NCBI RefSeq assembly: GCF_009687885.1
Contig: NZ_BLAF01000081.1
Span: forward strand, 1,242-65,241
Reading direction: 5' to 3'
Length of the DNA stretch: 64,000 bases
Source: Acrocarpospora pleiomorpha
GTDB taxonomy: Bacteria > Actinomycetota > Actinomycetes > Streptosporangiales > Streptosporangiaceae
Shown here: piece by piece, positions 1 to 8,556 of the stretch
Numbering within the stretch: position 1 is the first letter of the stretch
Layout of the letters: each line of letters begins with the position of its first letter
Translations under genes and position numbers: made by a program
Notes under the pieces: generated by a model
The model's input: only the letters and a program-made list of their open reading frames with translations
What the model was told of the DNA's origin: nothing
Databases searched by the model: none

Positions 1-1094
1 GGACTGTGCGGTTTGACGTTATGGGGGCGGCGGAGCGGGGGGCGGATCAGGATGAGCTGGGGATTATGCGGGGGATTGTGGAGCGCGGGTTGAGTGAGGG
101 GGCGGTGGGGGTTTCGAGTGGGTTGGAGTATGTGCCGGGGCGGTATGCGGATGTGGGGGAACTAGCTGGGATTTGTGAGAGCTTGGGTAGGTTGCCTTAT
201 GTGACGCATATGCGGGGATATGGGGCCGAAGCAGGGGTGGGGGTGGCGGAGGTTGTGGAGATCGCGCGGCGGGCGGACGTGGCGGTGCATATTTCGCATT
301 TTCATGGGCCTTCGGGGGAATTGCTGGGGCTTGTCGAGCGGGCGCGGGACGAAGGGGTGGATCTGAGTTTCGATACCTATCCCTATCTGCGGGGGAGCAC
401 GATTCTGGGGATGGTTGTGTTGCCCAATTGGGTGCCCGCGGCCGATATCGAGAAGGCGCTCGCCGTACTCGTCGAAGAGGGGGAACGGGTAAAGCGGGAG
501 TGGTCAGAGGTGGTCTGGGAGCGGTTGACGTTGGCGCATGCGCCAACGTTCGAGTGGGCTGAAGGGCTGACGCTGCCCGAAGCCGCGGAGAGATACGGCG
601 CTTCGGTTGAGGAGTTCTGCCGGGTCCTGCTGATCGAGACGCGACTGGAGGCAGGATGCGTGATAGCGCGTCCGGACGAAGGCCCGAGCGGCGAGGAGTC
701 CATCAGAGCGATCATGCGGGATCCAGGACATATGGGCGGATCCGACGGCATTCATGTCGGCGGACATCCCCACCCCCGCGCCTACGGGACCTTCGCGCGC
801 TACCTCGGCCGTCATGTTCGTGAACTCGGCGACCTGACCTGGGAACAAGCGGCGATACACCTCGCCTCGCACCCAGCCCGCCGCTTCCACCTCCCAGACC
901 GTGGTCTGATCCGCCCCGGCCAGATCGCCGACCTGATCGTCGTGAACCCAGACACAGTCTCCGACACCGCGACCTACCAGAACCCACGCTCCCTCTCCAT
1001 CGGCATCGACGACGTCCTCGTCGCCGGCGTGCACGTACTCAAGGACAGCCACCTAACCGGAGCCACCCCCGGCCGCGCCCTCCGTGCCGCCTGA
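1..1094 (+). CDS. N-acyl-D-amino-acid deacylase, 5' end outside window
   Basis: Amidohydrolase-family enzyme that hydrolyses N-acyl-D-amino acids to free D-amino acids. The frame is open to the first base. A GTG at 6 is internal, because family members have about 480-530 residues and only about 362 are visible, so the N-terminal part with the HxH metal site is missing. Counting from base 6, THMRGYG (67-73), HISHF (95-99), FDTYPY (122-127) and the block GSDGIHVGGHPHP (from about 243, with the conserved metal-associated Asp) are family hallmarks. It heads an operon with a PLP deaminase and RidA, which fits D-amino-acid breakdown. Codon use is oddly G-ending up to about base 560 and C-ending after about 750. 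Confidence 0.85.
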   Translation, partial: TVRFDVMGAAERGADQDELGIMRGIVERGLSEGAVGVSSGLEYVPGRYADVGELAGICESLGRLPYVTHMRGYGAEAGVGVAEVVEIARRADVAVHISHFHGPSGELLGLVERARDEGVDLSFDTYPYLRGSTILGMVVLPNWVPAADIEKALAVLVEEGERVKREWSEVVWERLTLAHAPTFEWAEGLTLPEAAERYGASVEEFCRVLLIETRLEAGCVIARPDEGPSGEESIRAIMRDPGHMGGSDGIHVGGHPHPRAYGTFARYLGRHVRELGDLTWEQAAIHLASHPARRFHLPDRGLIRPGQIADLIVVNPDTVSDTATYQNPRSLSIGIDDVLVAGVHVLKDSHLTGATPGRALRAA

Positions 1095-1137
1095 GGTCCA
1101 GTACGATCCACGGGGTGGTCTATACCGGGGAGGCGGC

Positions 1138-2283
1138 ATGAACTTCGACGACCCGGTCATCGACTGGCGCACCCGCGGCTTCCTGCACCCGGAACCGATC
1201 ACCAGAACCGACTTCCTGGCAGCGCGCCACTCCCTCTTCGACGGCCCTTTCACCTGGCCGCTCCTCGTGCTCCGCCAATCAGCCCTCAACCACAACATCG
1301 CCACCCTGGCCCGCTTCGCCGCCGACCACGGCCTGACCTTCGCCCCGCACGGCAAAACCACCATGTCCCCCGAACTCGTCCAGGCCCAGCTCCGCGCCGG
1401 CGCCTGGGGCATGACCGCCGCCAACGCCGCCCAAGTCCTCGCCTTCCGGCACTTCGGCGTACGGCGCGTGCTCCTGGCCAACGAAATCTACGACGTGGGA
1501 GCGCTCCACTGGCTCGCTGGCGAGCTCGAAGCAGGCTTCGAATGCCTGGTGTATGCCGATTGTCCCGAAGGCGTCAGCGTGCTCTCAGCGGCTGCGGGGA
1601 AGAAGCCGTTCCAGGTCCTGATCGAACTGGGGCAGCCCAACGCACGCACCGGCTGCCGCGGCCTAGAAGAACTGCGCAGCCTCACCGAGATGATCACCAA
1701 CACTGAGGGCGTCGAACTCGCGGGAGTAGCCGGATACGAGGGCACCCAACCCGGCCCCGACGAGGTCCGCGCCTACCTCCGGCAACTCGCCGAAGCCGCC
1801 GAACTCGTCAGGCCGTACACCAAGCACCTGATCGTCTCCGCGGGCGGCAGCGCCTGGTTCGACCTGGTCGCCGAAGAGCTCGGCATCGAAGACGCCACCG
1901 TGATCCTGCGCAGCGGCGCGTACATCGCCCACGACGAAGGCCTGTACGCCCGCGCCAGCCCCCTCCGCGACGTCCTCCGACCCGCCATCGAAGTCTGGGC
2001 CCAAGTGATCTCCACCCCGGAGCCCGGCCTGATCATGGTCGGCATGGGCAAACGCGACGTCCCCTACGACATCGACCTGCCGATCCCGCACAACATGCCC
2101 GACGGCATCACCGTGGAGCGAATCCAGGACCAGCACACCTACCTCAGTGGCGACGGCCTGCGCCCGGGGGACCTGGTCTCGTTCGGCATCTCCCACCCGT
2201 GCACGGCGTTCGACAAGTGGCGCGTCATCCCCGTCGTCGATGACGACCACGTGGTCGTCGATCTGATCACCACCTACTTCTAG
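1138..2283 (+). CDS. PLP-dependent D-amino-acid deaminase / D-threonine aldolase-like
   Basis: Fold-type III PLP enzyme (alanine racemase-like N-terminal barrel) of the D-serine dehydratase/D-threonine aldolase group. It probably deaminates or cleaves a D-amino acid released by the upstream deacylase. The motif APHGKT carries the likely PLP lysine (K73). H353-x-C355 in SHPCTAFDKW matches the metal-binding HxC of eukaryotic-type D-serine dehydratases. I chose ATG 1138 because GGGGAGG at 1127-1133 precedes it; an in-frame start at 1084 would overlap the deacylase and has no ribosome site. The length of 381 residues is normal. Whether it is a dehydratase or an aldolase cannot be decided from sequence. 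Confidence 0.85.
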   Translation: MNFDDPVIDWRTRGFLHPEPITRTDFLAARHSLFDGPFTWPLLVLRQSALNHNIATLARFAADHGLTFAPHGKTTMSPELVQAQLRAGAWGMTAANAAQVLAFRHFGVRRVLLANEIYDVGALHWLAGELEAGFECLVYADCPEGVSVLSAAAGKKPFQVLIELGQPNARTGCRGLEELRSLTEMITNTEGVELAGVAGYEGTQPGPDEVRAYLRQLAEAAELVRPYTKHLIVSAGGSAWFDLVAEELGIEDATVILRSGAYIAHDEGLYARASPLRDVLRPAIEVWAQVISTPEPGLIMVGMGKRDVPYDIDLPIPHNMPDGITVERIQDQHTYLSGDGLRPGDLVSFGISHPCTAFDKWRVIPVVDDDHVVVDLITTYF

Positions 2284-2291
2284 GAGCGAAC

Positions 2292-2669
2292 ATGCAGGAG
2301 ATCCGTACCACCGACAGCTACGCGCCGGTCGGGCCGTACTCGCAGGGCCTGGTGGTGGGGGACTTCGTGTACACCGCGGGCGTCGGGCCGCTGGACGCGG
2401 TGACCGGCGAGGTGGTCGGCGTCGACGTGGCCGAGCAGACGCACAAAACCCTGCAGAACCTGGGCGCCATCTTGGCCGCGCATGGGCTGACCTTCGCGCA
2501 CGTGGTGAAGTCCACGGTGCACCTGCAGAACCTGAAGGAGGACTTCGCCGCCTACAACGAGGTGTACAAGTCGTACTTCACCGAGCCCTACCCGGTGCGG
2601 ACCACCGTCGGCTCACAGCTCCTGGACATTTTGGTGGAAATCGACTTCGTGGCGTACAAGGGGCAGTAA
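2292..2669 (+). CDS. RidA family enamine/imine deaminase
   Basis: 125-residue RidA/YjgF/UK114 family protein. It hydrolyses reactive 2-aminoacrylate-type enamines and imines made by PLP dehydratases, releasing ammonia and a 2-keto acid. APVGPYSQG near the N-terminus and PVRTTVG with the substrate-carboxylate arginine (R103) are the family signatures. It starts eight bases after the PLP enzyme, preceded by TAGGAG, and the next gene begins directly after its stop. The position fits: a D-serine-type dehydratase would produce its substrate. Confidence 0.93.
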   Translation: MQEIRTTDSYAPVGPYSQGLVVGDFVYTAGVGPLDAVTGEVVGVDVAEQTHKTLQNLGAILAAHGLTFAHVVKSTVHLQNLKEDFAAYNEVYKSYFTEPYPVRTTVGSQLLDILVEIDFVAYKGQ

Positions 2670-3848
2670 GTGGACACCTCCGTGTACGTCTTCGCCGAGG
2701 ACCTGGCCGAGGGCGTCGATCAGGTCCTCGACCGGATCACCGGCTACGGCGCGGCGGGGGTGACCATCGCCGTGACCTCCGAGCGGTCCAGGGACATCAC
2801 CCCGCACGGAGTCACCCGGGTGACCGTGCGCCACGACGGCGTGCGCGTGCCCTGGCCGGACGGCGGTCGCCTGGTCCCGCCGGCGCAACCCCAGCTCCCC
2901 TTGGGCGAACTCCGCCAAAGGGGACTGGCCGTACACGGCTGGACGGTCTTCCTCCGCAACCCCGCGCTCGGCGAGCGGCACCCCGAGGTCACCATCCGCA
3001 ACTGCTTCGGCGACCGCGGCTCCCCGGCCGATCTCTGCCCGGCCCACCCTGACGTCCGTGAGTACGCGGTGGCCCTGGCCCGCGCCGTCGCCCGCCAGGG
3101 CTTCGACAGCGTCGTCGCCGAAGCCCTGCATTTCAGCCCGTTCAGCTACGAACGCTGCGCGGTCCCGCTCGGCCCGATGGACGCCTTCCTGTTCGGCCTG
3201 TGCTTCTGCCACCACTGCCTGCGCCGCGCCGCCGACCTGGGCGTCAACGCCGAGGTGGCCCGCGAGGAGTGCGGCAGGATCATCGGCGGCGTCCTGGCCG
3301 GCGATCCGCCCGCCCAGGGCGAGGTGACCAGGGCCGCGCTCACCGCCTACGCCGGACCGGAGGTGGTCGCCTACGCCCGGGCTCGCTCGGAGACCGTCAC
3401 CACCCTGGTCGCCGAGGTTTCCGCCGCCGTCACCGAGGAGGGCTCCAGGCTCACCTTCACCGACGGCACCGGCGCCGCCAAGGGTTACGCCGACGGCCTG
3501 CCCCCGGCCGGGCTCGCCGCCCACGACGCCTGGCAACTCGGCGTCGACCTGGTCGCCCTCGGCGACATAGTGCAGTCCGTCGCCGTCCTGGCCTACGCCC
3601 GCGACGCGGCCAGGGTCGCCGACGACATCGCCGCCTACCAGCGCTCGGTCGGCAAGGACCGCGGACTGCGCGCAGTGCTGCGGCCAGGCGCGCCGGACAT
3701 CGCCGCCCTCGGCGAGACCGACGCCACCGACCGCCTGGCCGCCAAGGTCCGCGCCGCCAAGGCCGCGGGCGCCACCGGCGTGGACTTCTTCGCGTACGGC
3801 CTGGCCCCGCTGAACGTCCTGGCCAGGATCAAGAACTCCCTAGGCTGA
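2670..3848 (+). CDS. Conserved protein of D-amino-acid operons, barrel-like
   Basis: 392 residues; not assigned to a characterised enzyme. GTG 2670 follows the ridA stop with no gap, so translation is probably coupled. No signal peptide or membrane segment is visible, so it is probably cytoplasmic. The central region (AVHGWTVFLRN, then CPAHPDVREYA, then GFDSVVAEALHF) resembles the strand-helix rhythm of TIM-barrel glycoside-hydrolase-like proteins. A cysteine/histidine cluster, CFCHHC, lies near residues 172-178 and could bind metal. Its 3' end overlaps the convergent lacI-type gene by nine bases. A role in handling a D-amino-acid glycoconjugate or peptidoglycan fragment is speculation. Confidence 0.6.
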   Translation: MDTSVYVFAEDLAEGVDQVLDRITGYGAAGVTIAVTSERSRDITPHGVTRVTVRHDGVRVPWPDGGRLVPPAQPQLPLGELRQRGLAVHGWTVFLRNPALGERHPEVTIRNCFGDRGSPADLCPAHPDVREYAVALARAVARQGFDSVVAEALHFSPFSYERCAVPLGPMDAFLFGLCFCHHCLRRAADLGVNAEVAREECGRIIGGVLAGDPPAQGEVTRAALTAYAGPEVVAYARARSETVTTLVAEVSAAVTEEGSRLTFTDGTGAAKGYADGLPPAGLAAHDAWQLGVDLVALGDIVQSVAVLAYARDAARVADDIAAYQRSVGKDRGLRAVLRPGAPDIAALGETDATDRLAAKVRAAKAAGATGVDFFAYGLAPLNVLARIKNSLG

Positions 3849-4841
3849 CTCGCGGATCACCAGCTCGGTGGGCAAGATCACCGGGCTGGCCGCGTTCTCG
3901 TCGCCCTCCAGCAGGCTGAGCAGCAGCGCGACCATGGCCGCCGCCTGCTCGATGATCGGATGCCGGACGGTGGTCAGCGGCGGATCGGTGTACAGCGCCG
4001 CCTCGATGTCGTCGAACCCGACGATGGCCACGTCGTCCGGCACGCTCCGCCCGGCCTGGCGCAGCGCCTGGATGGCGCCGATGGCCATCAGGTCGTTGGC
4101 GATGAAGACCGCGTCCAGCTGCGGATCGTCCTCCAGCAGCTGCCGCATCGCGATCGCGCCCGACTCCCGGGTGAAGTCGCCCACCGCCACGATGGACCGC
4201 CGGTCGGAGTCGCGCAGCGCGGTCCGGTAGCCGGTCAGCCGGTCCTGCCCGCCGATCATGTCCTGCGGGCCCGCGATGGTGGCGATCCGCCGCCGCCCGC
4301 GCTCCAGCAGGTGCTTGACGGCCTTCTCCGCGCCGCCCACGTTGTCGTTGTCCACGTACGGCAAAGCCACCGGAACCGCGGGCCGGCCGTACGAGACGGC
4401 GGGCACGCCCATCCGGGTGATGGCGGCCGGCAGCGGGTCGGCGCCGTGCATGGAGATGAGCATGACGCCGTCCACGTGCCCGGAGGCGATGTATCGCTCC
4501 ACCCGGGCGTGGCTCTGGGCGGTGCCGCTGAGCATCAGCACGACCTGCTTGTCGGCCGCCTCCAGCTCCACGCTGGCCGAGCGGATCACGGTGGAGAACA
4601 TCGGGTCGTCGGAGAACACCCTGGTCGGGGGTTCGGAGACGACCAGGGCGATGGAGTCGGTTCGCTGGGTGACCAGGCTGCGCGCCGCCGAGTTGGGCAC
4701 GTAGCCGAGCTCGCGGACGGCCCGCATGACCACGTCGCGGATCTCCGGGCCGACCGTGGACTGCCCGTTGACGACCCGGGAAACGGTTGCCCGGGACACC
4801 CCCGCACGCGCGGCGACAGCCTCCAGGGTGGGGCGCTTCAT
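3840..4841 (-). CDS. LacI family transcriptional repressor
   Basis: 333-residue sugar-responsive repressor. The LacI HTH lies at residues 4-24 (VSRATVSRVVNG), the hinge helix is in NSAARSLVTQR, and a periplasmic-binding-protein-like effector domain follows to the end (ELVIRES). ATG 4841 has GGAGGG six bases upstream. It sits 119 bases downstream of, and in the same direction as, the sugar permease genes. It is a close paralogue of the LacI gene at 13090, with the same recognition-helix residues, so both may read the same operator. Its leader contains one arm of an 18-bp inverted repeat that ends at its ribosome-binding site. Confidence 0.92.
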   Translation of the reverse strand: MKRPTLEAVAARAGVSRATVSRVVNGQSTVGPEIRDVVMRAVRELGYVPNSAARSLVTQRTDSIALVVSEPPTRVFSDDPMFSTVIRSASVELEAADKQVVLMLSGTAQSHARVERYIASGHVDGVMLISMHGADPLPAAITRMGVPAVSYGRPAVPVALPYVDNDNVGGAEKAVKHLLERGRRRIATIAGPQDMIGGQDRLTGYRTALRDSDRRSIVAVGDFTRESGAIAMRQLLEDDPQLDAVFIANDLMAIGAIQALRQAGRSVPDDVAIVGFDDIEAALYTDPPLTTVRHPIIEQAAAMVALLLSLLEGDENAASPVILPTELVIRESA

Positions 4842-4850
4842 CGAGACCCT

Positions 4851-4956
4851 CCGGTAATGAGAAATGCGCGACCAAGCGTACCGATCTTACGTAGGCGCAG
4901 GTCGGGCGATTGAACTGAGATTATTTTATTCCAGGGGGCGCATTTCTCATTACCGG
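4851..4956. repeat. 18-bp perfect inverted repeat spaced by 70 bp
   Basis: CCGGTAATGAGAAATGCG at 4851-4868 is repeated exactly as its reverse complement at 4939-4956. The pair fills the gap between the permease stop and the lacI start. In the minus-strand mRNA the arms could pair into a long stem; the 3' arm ends in CCGG, which runs directly into AGGG, the lacI ribosome site. The loop is unusually A/T-rich for this genome. No clear target duplication flanks the arms, so I do not call it a mobile element. Confidence 0.85.
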
Positions 4957-4960
4957 GGGA

Positions 4961-5920
4961 TTATCCCTTGATGCCACCGGCCAGCAGGCCGCGGACGAAG
5001 TAGCGCTGCATGGACAGGAACACGACCAGCGGCACGATGATCGACACGAACGCGCCCGCCGTGAGGCGTTGCCATTCGTTGCCCCGGGTGCCGGCCATCT
5101 GCGCCAGCCGTACCGTCATCGGAGCCGAGTCCGGCGTGCCACCGGCGAAGATCAGCGCGACCAGCAGGTCGTTCCAGACCCACAGGAACTGGAAGATGCC
5201 GAAGGAGGCCAGGGCCGGCAGCACCAGCGGCAGCACGATCCTGCGCAGTATCTTCCCGTGCGTGGCGCCGTCCACCCGGGCCGCCTCGATCAGCGAGCCC
5301 GGCAGCTCGGACATGAAGTTGTGCAGCAGGAAGACGCCGACGGGCAGGGCGAAGCAGGTGTGGGCGAACCAGACCTGGATGAACTTGGCCGGGCCTTCCA
5401 GATCCCAGGCGGGCAGCACCTGGAGCCCGAACAGCTCCACACCCTGGGAGAAGAACGACAGCAGCGGCACCAGGGCCATCTGCAGCGGAACCACCTGGAG
5501 GGCGAAGATGCCGATGTAGATCCAGTCCCGGCCGCGGAAGTCCAGCCAGCTCAGCGCGTACGCGGCGAAGGTGGCCAGGGCCACCGGGAACAGCACGGAC
5601 GGGATCGTGATGACCAGCGAGTTGATCAGGAAGCTGGCCATCTGGCCGGACGAGGACGACGTGCTGAACAGAACCGACTGGTAGTTCTCCAGCGTCAGCA
5701 CCGGATCGCTGAAGAACGTCCACCAGCCGGTCTGCTTGATCTGGTCCTCGGGCCGGAAGGAGGACAGGAAGAGCCCGAAGGTCGGCGTGGTCCACAGCAG
5801 CGCGATCACGATCGCGATCAGGCTGGCCCATCTGCTGGTCAGCCGCTTGCGGACGCGGGACTGCGGGGTGCTCGGCGGCGGGGAGGACGTTCTGGGGGTC
5901 GGGGTGACCGTGGCGGTCAT
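4961..5920 (-). CDS. Carbohydrate ABC transporter permease (MalG type)
   Basis: 319-residue inner-membrane subunit of a CUT1 sugar importer with six predicted membrane segments. The cytoplasmic EAA loop (EAARVDGAT, 212-220) contacts the ATPase. ATG 5920 is preceded by GGGAGG and overlaps the stop of the upstream permease by four bases (ATGA). A longer in-frame reading into that gene is an artefact. No ATPase gene is present in this operon, so a shared MsiK-type ATPase elsewhere in the genome probably drives it. The context indicates uptake of beta-1,3-gluco-oligosaccharides. Confidence 0.9.
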   Translation of the reverse strand: MTATVTPTPRTSSPPPSTPQSRVRKRLTSRWASLIAIVIALLWTTPTFGLFLSSFRPEDQIKQTGWWTFFSDPVLTLENYQSVLFSTSSSSGQMASFLINSLVITIPSVLFPVALATFAAYALSWLDFRGRDWIYIGIFALQVVPLQMALVPLLSFFSQGVELFGLQVLPAWDLEGPAKFIQVWFAHTCFALPVGVFLLHNFMSELPGSLIEAARVDGATHGKILRRIVLPLVLPALASFGIFQFLWVWNDLLVALIFAGGTPDSAPMTVRLAQMAGTRGNEWQRLTAGAFVSIIVPLVVFLSMQRYFVRGLLAGGIKG

Positions 5921-6903
5921 CTTGCCTCCCGTTGCTGCCGCAGGTTGCGGATCTGGTAGATCACGATGGGGATGACGAGCACGAACAGGAACACCGCCAG
6001 GGCCGACCCCTTGCCCGTCTCGCCGTAGCGGAAGGACTGGTTGTACATCTCGTTCGCGATGACGCTGGTGTCGAACTGCCCGCCGGTCATGGTACGGACG
6101 ATGTCGAACAGCTTCAGCGTCCCGATGCACTGGGTGACCACCACCACGATCACGGCCGGCCGGATCGCCGGAATCGTGACCCGGAAGAACATCTGGATCG
6201 GGCTGGCCCCGTCCAGCCGGGCCGCCTCCACGATCTCGGACGGGATGCCCTTGATCGCGGCCGACAGCACCACGGTGGCGAACCCGGCCTGGATCCAGAC
6301 CATGACGATGATCAGGAACAGCGTGTTGATCGGCGGATCCAGCAGCCACTGCTGCGGCGTGCCGCCCAGGAGGACCACGATCTGGTTGAGCAACCCGATC
6401 TGGTCGGCCTCCTCGGGGCGGTAGGCGTACACGAACCGCCAGATGATGCCCGCACCGACGAACGAGATCGCCATCGGCAGGAACACCAGCGACTTGGCCA
6501 GCGACTCGAACCGGGTGTTGTCCACCACCACCGCGTACACCAGCCCGATGGCGGTGACCAGCAGCGGCACGACCAGCACCCAGATGAGCGTGTTCCGCAG
6601 CACGGTGAGCGCCTCGGGCTGGGTGAACATCCACGTGTAGTTCTCGAACCCGACCCAGGTCGAGCTGTCCCCGTTCATGAACGACAGGAGGGTGGTGCGG
6701 ATGCCCGGGATGATCAGACCGATACCCAGCAGGATCAGCGCGGGCCCGAGCAGGATGAGGGCGTGCAGCCGGGCCCGCTGCCGCATCGGGGCGCGGTCCA
6801 GGAGGAGCAGCATGAGGCCGATGAAGGCGAGGAACGCGACGACACCGATCAGGAGTTGAACCAGCTTGGGTGACTCGGCCGCGAAGTCGAAGTTCAGATC
6901 CAT
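5917..6903 (-). CDS. Carbohydrate ABC transporter permease (MalF type)
   Basis: 328-residue CUT1 sugar permease with an extra N-terminal membrane segment (VQLLIGVVAFLAFIGLM) before the usual six, and an EAA loop EAARLDGAS at about 226-234. I chose ATG 6903 (MDLNFDF). A TTG ten codons earlier is possible but lies in the base of a stem-loop. It is the partner of the permease at 4961 and lies downstream of the binding-protein gene, from which it is separated by that stem-loop. Confidence 0.9.
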   Translation of the reverse strand: MDLNFDFAAESPKLVQLLIGVVAFLAFIGLMLLLLDRAPMRQRARLHALILLGPALILLGIGLIIPGIRTTLLSFMNGDSSTWVGFENYTWMFTQPEALTVLRNTLIWVLVVPLLVTAIGLVYAVVVDNTRFESLAKSLVFLPMAISFVGAGIIWRFVYAYRPEEADQIGLLNQIVVLLGGTPQQWLLDPPINTLFLIIVMVWIQAGFATVVLSAAIKGIPSEIVEAARLDGASPIQMFFRVTIPAIRPAVIVVVVTQCIGTLKLFDIVRTMTGGQFDTSVIANEMYNQSFRYGETGKGSALAVFLFVLVIPIVIYQIRNLRQQREAR

Positions 6904-6934
6904 GGGGGTATGGGTCTCCCTTGAGGCAGGCAAC

Positions 6935-6961
6935 GTCCGGCTCCGATCATCGGAGCCGGAC
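6935..6961. other. Intercistronic stem-loop between binding protein and permeases
   Basis: GTCCGGCTCCGAT, one base, then its exact reverse complement. This gives a very stable hairpin 28 bases after the binding-protein stop and 31 bases before the permease start. There is no T-run, so it more likely limits read-through or protects the upstream mRNA 3' end, as the malE-malF hairpin does. That would favour high binding-protein and low permease synthesis. Confidence 0.7.
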
Positions 6962-6988
6962 GTTTACTTCAACCTGTTGAGCTTGGTT

Positions 6989-8347
6989 CTACGACTTCGG
7001 CCAGGAGGCGTCAATGAAGTCGAGGGTGGACTTCGTGTCCTTGCCGTTGATCCAGTCGGTCATGCCCTTCCAGAAGGTGCCCGCGCCGACCGCGGCGGGC
7101 ATCAGGTCGGAACCGTCGAAGCGGAAGATCGTCGCCGGGTCCTGGAGGATCTCCATGGACAGCTTGTCGATCGGGTTCTGCGCGTTGGCCAGGTCCACGC
7201 CCTTGTTGGCGGAGACGTAGGTGGCCAGCTTCATCCGGCGATTCGGGAAGTCGGTGCCGGCCAGGTAGGCCTGCACGGCCTGGACCTCGGGACGGTCGGC
7301 GAAGGCCGCGACGAACTCGCCGGCGCCGAGCACCGGCTTCTTGGAGGCGTCGTTGCCGGGCAGGTAGAAGGCGTAGACGTCGTCCTGCTCGCCGACCACG
7401 GTGCCCTCAGGCCAGAAGTTGGCGTAGAAGGAGGCCTGCCGGTGCAGGGCGCACTTGCCCTCGGTGATCGGCACGCCGCCCTCCTGGAAGGCGGTGCTGG
7501 AGATCGACTTGACCGGGCCGTAGCCGCCGTTGACGTACTTGTCGTTCTTCAGGATGGCGCCGACCTTGTCGACCGCGGCGGCGACCTTCGGGTCGTTGAA
7601 GGCGAGCTTGTGGGCGACCCAGTTGTCGTACTCCTCGGGACCGAGGTCGCGGAGGATGATGTCCTCGATCCAGTCGGTGGCCGGCCAGCCGGTGGCGTCA
7701 CCGGACTCGATGCCCGCGCACCAGGGCTTGATGCCGGTGGCGGCGATGGTGTCGGTGAGGGTCATCAGCTCGTCCCACGTGGTGGGGATCTTCCAGCCCT
7801 TCTCGGCGAACATCTTCGGCGAGTACCAGACGAAGGACTTCACGCTGGCGCCGAGGGGGGCGCCGTAGAAGACGTTGTCGACGGTGGCGTACTTGGCCCA
7901 GTCCGGCGACCAGTTGGTGTCGGTCAGCTCCTTGACCTTGGCCGAGGCCGGCTTGAGCTTGCCCGCCTTGGCGAAGCGCTCCAGCAGACCCGGCTGCGGG
8001 AAGATGGCGATGTCAGGCGGGTTGCCGGCGTCGGAGCGGACCTGGATCTGCGCTTCGAACTCGCCGGTGCCCTCGTAGGTGATCTTCATTCCGGTGCACT
8101 TGGCGAACGGAGCCCAGGCCTCCTGGAACAGGTCCGCTTCCGTGTCACGGATGGGGGAGTAGATGCTCACCGTCTTACCGGCGAACGAACCGTATTCGGC
8201 AAACGGCTGGCACTCCGCGGAGACGCTGGCGCTGCCCCCTGCGGCGGGCGGCGTGGTGGTGTTCTCCGAAGATCCGCATCCGGCGGCGATCAGCGCGAGG
8301 CCGGCTGCGACGGCCGTTATGCGGGCGGGTCGGGAGAGGAGCGACAT
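6989..8347 (-). CDS. Sugar ABC transporter substrate-binding lipoprotein
   Basis: 452-residue CUT1 solute-binding protein, probably anchored outside the membrane. It has a lipoprotein signal (residues 1-23) with lipobox AAGC (Cys24), then a Ser/Thr/Pro/Gly-rich tether and an MalE-like two-lobe domain. ATG 8347 is preceded by GGAGGAAGG. It is the first gene of the transporter operon. The operator GAGAGCGCTCTC lies about 135 bp upstream. The ligand is inferred to be a beta-1,3-glucan oligosaccharide from the flanking GH81, GH1 and GH16 genes. Confidence 0.9.
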   Translation of the reverse strand: MSLLSRPARITAVAAGLALIAAGCGSSENTTTPPAAGGSASVSAECQPFAEYGSFAGKTVSIYSPIRDTEADLFQEAWAPFAKCTGMKITYEGTGEFEAQIQVRSDAGNPPDIAIFPQPGLLERFAKAGKLKPASAKVKELTDTNWSPDWAKYATVDNVFYGAPLGASVKSFVWYSPKMFAEKGWKIPTTWDELMTLTDTIAATGIKPWCAGIESGDATGWPATDWIEDIILRDLGPEEYDNWVAHKLAFNDPKVAAAVDKVGAILKNDKYVNGGYGPVKSISSTAFQEGGVPITEGKCALHRQASFYANFWPEGTVVGEQDDVYAFYLPGNDASKKPVLGAGEFVAAFADRPEVQAVQAYLAGTDFPNRRMKLATYVSANKGVDLANAQNPIDKLSMEILQDPATIFRFDGSDLMPAAVGAGTFWKGMTDWINGKDTKSTLDFIDASWPKS

Positions 8348-8377
8348 GGACCCTTCCTCCAAAGCTGTTACCGGGAA

Positions 8378-8389
8378 CTCTCGTGAGAG
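8378..8389. promoter_or_regulatory. Imperfect operator-like inverted repeat
   Basis: CTCTC-GT-GAGAG lies about 30 bp upstream of the binding-protein start. It has the same half-site letters as the GAGAGCGCTCTC palindrome in inverted order and may be a second contact site. Weak. Confidence 0.35.
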
Positions 8390-8482
8390 AGCGATTCCGG
8401 AAGCCTTATCTCTTGTCGTGGGGATGTCAATCGATGTGAGATTACGGTTACGGGATTGTGAATTGCGCTGTTAGGTCGATTA

Positions 8483-8494
8483 GAGAGCGCTCTC
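8483..8494. promoter_or_regulatory. Glucan-regulon operator GAGAGCGCTCTC (copy 1)
   Basis: Perfect 12-bp palindrome upstream of the sugar transporter operon. It is identical to four other copies at 11380, 11511, 14429 and 15644. The central CG flanked by symmetric arms is typical of LacI-family operators, and it resembles the CebR-type site TGGGAGCGCTCCCA. Confidence 0.8.
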
Positions 8495-8510
8495 AGGCGT
8501 CTCTGTAAGA

Positions 8511-8540
8511 ACGCCGGGCGGCGCGGGGGCCGCCCGGCGT
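8511..8540 (-). terminator. Stem-loop terminator after the GH81 gene
   Basis: ACGCCGGGCGGC, a six-base loop, then the exact complement: a 12-bp GC stem starting 17 bases after the GH81 stop (minus strand). It is followed by TCTTAC, a weak T-run as is usual in high-GC actinobacteria. Confidence 0.75.
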
Positions 8541-8556
8541 GGTGATCTGCGCTGCG

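Noticed and set aside
64..987. Long open frames antisense to the deacylase gene
   Set aside because: High-GC wobble shadows: low-complexity Pro/Arg/Gly/Ala sequence, no ribosome site, no family motif.
4851..4956. 106-bp inverted-repeat element as an insertion sequence or MITE
   Set aside because: No target duplication at the ends, and only one copy in the window.
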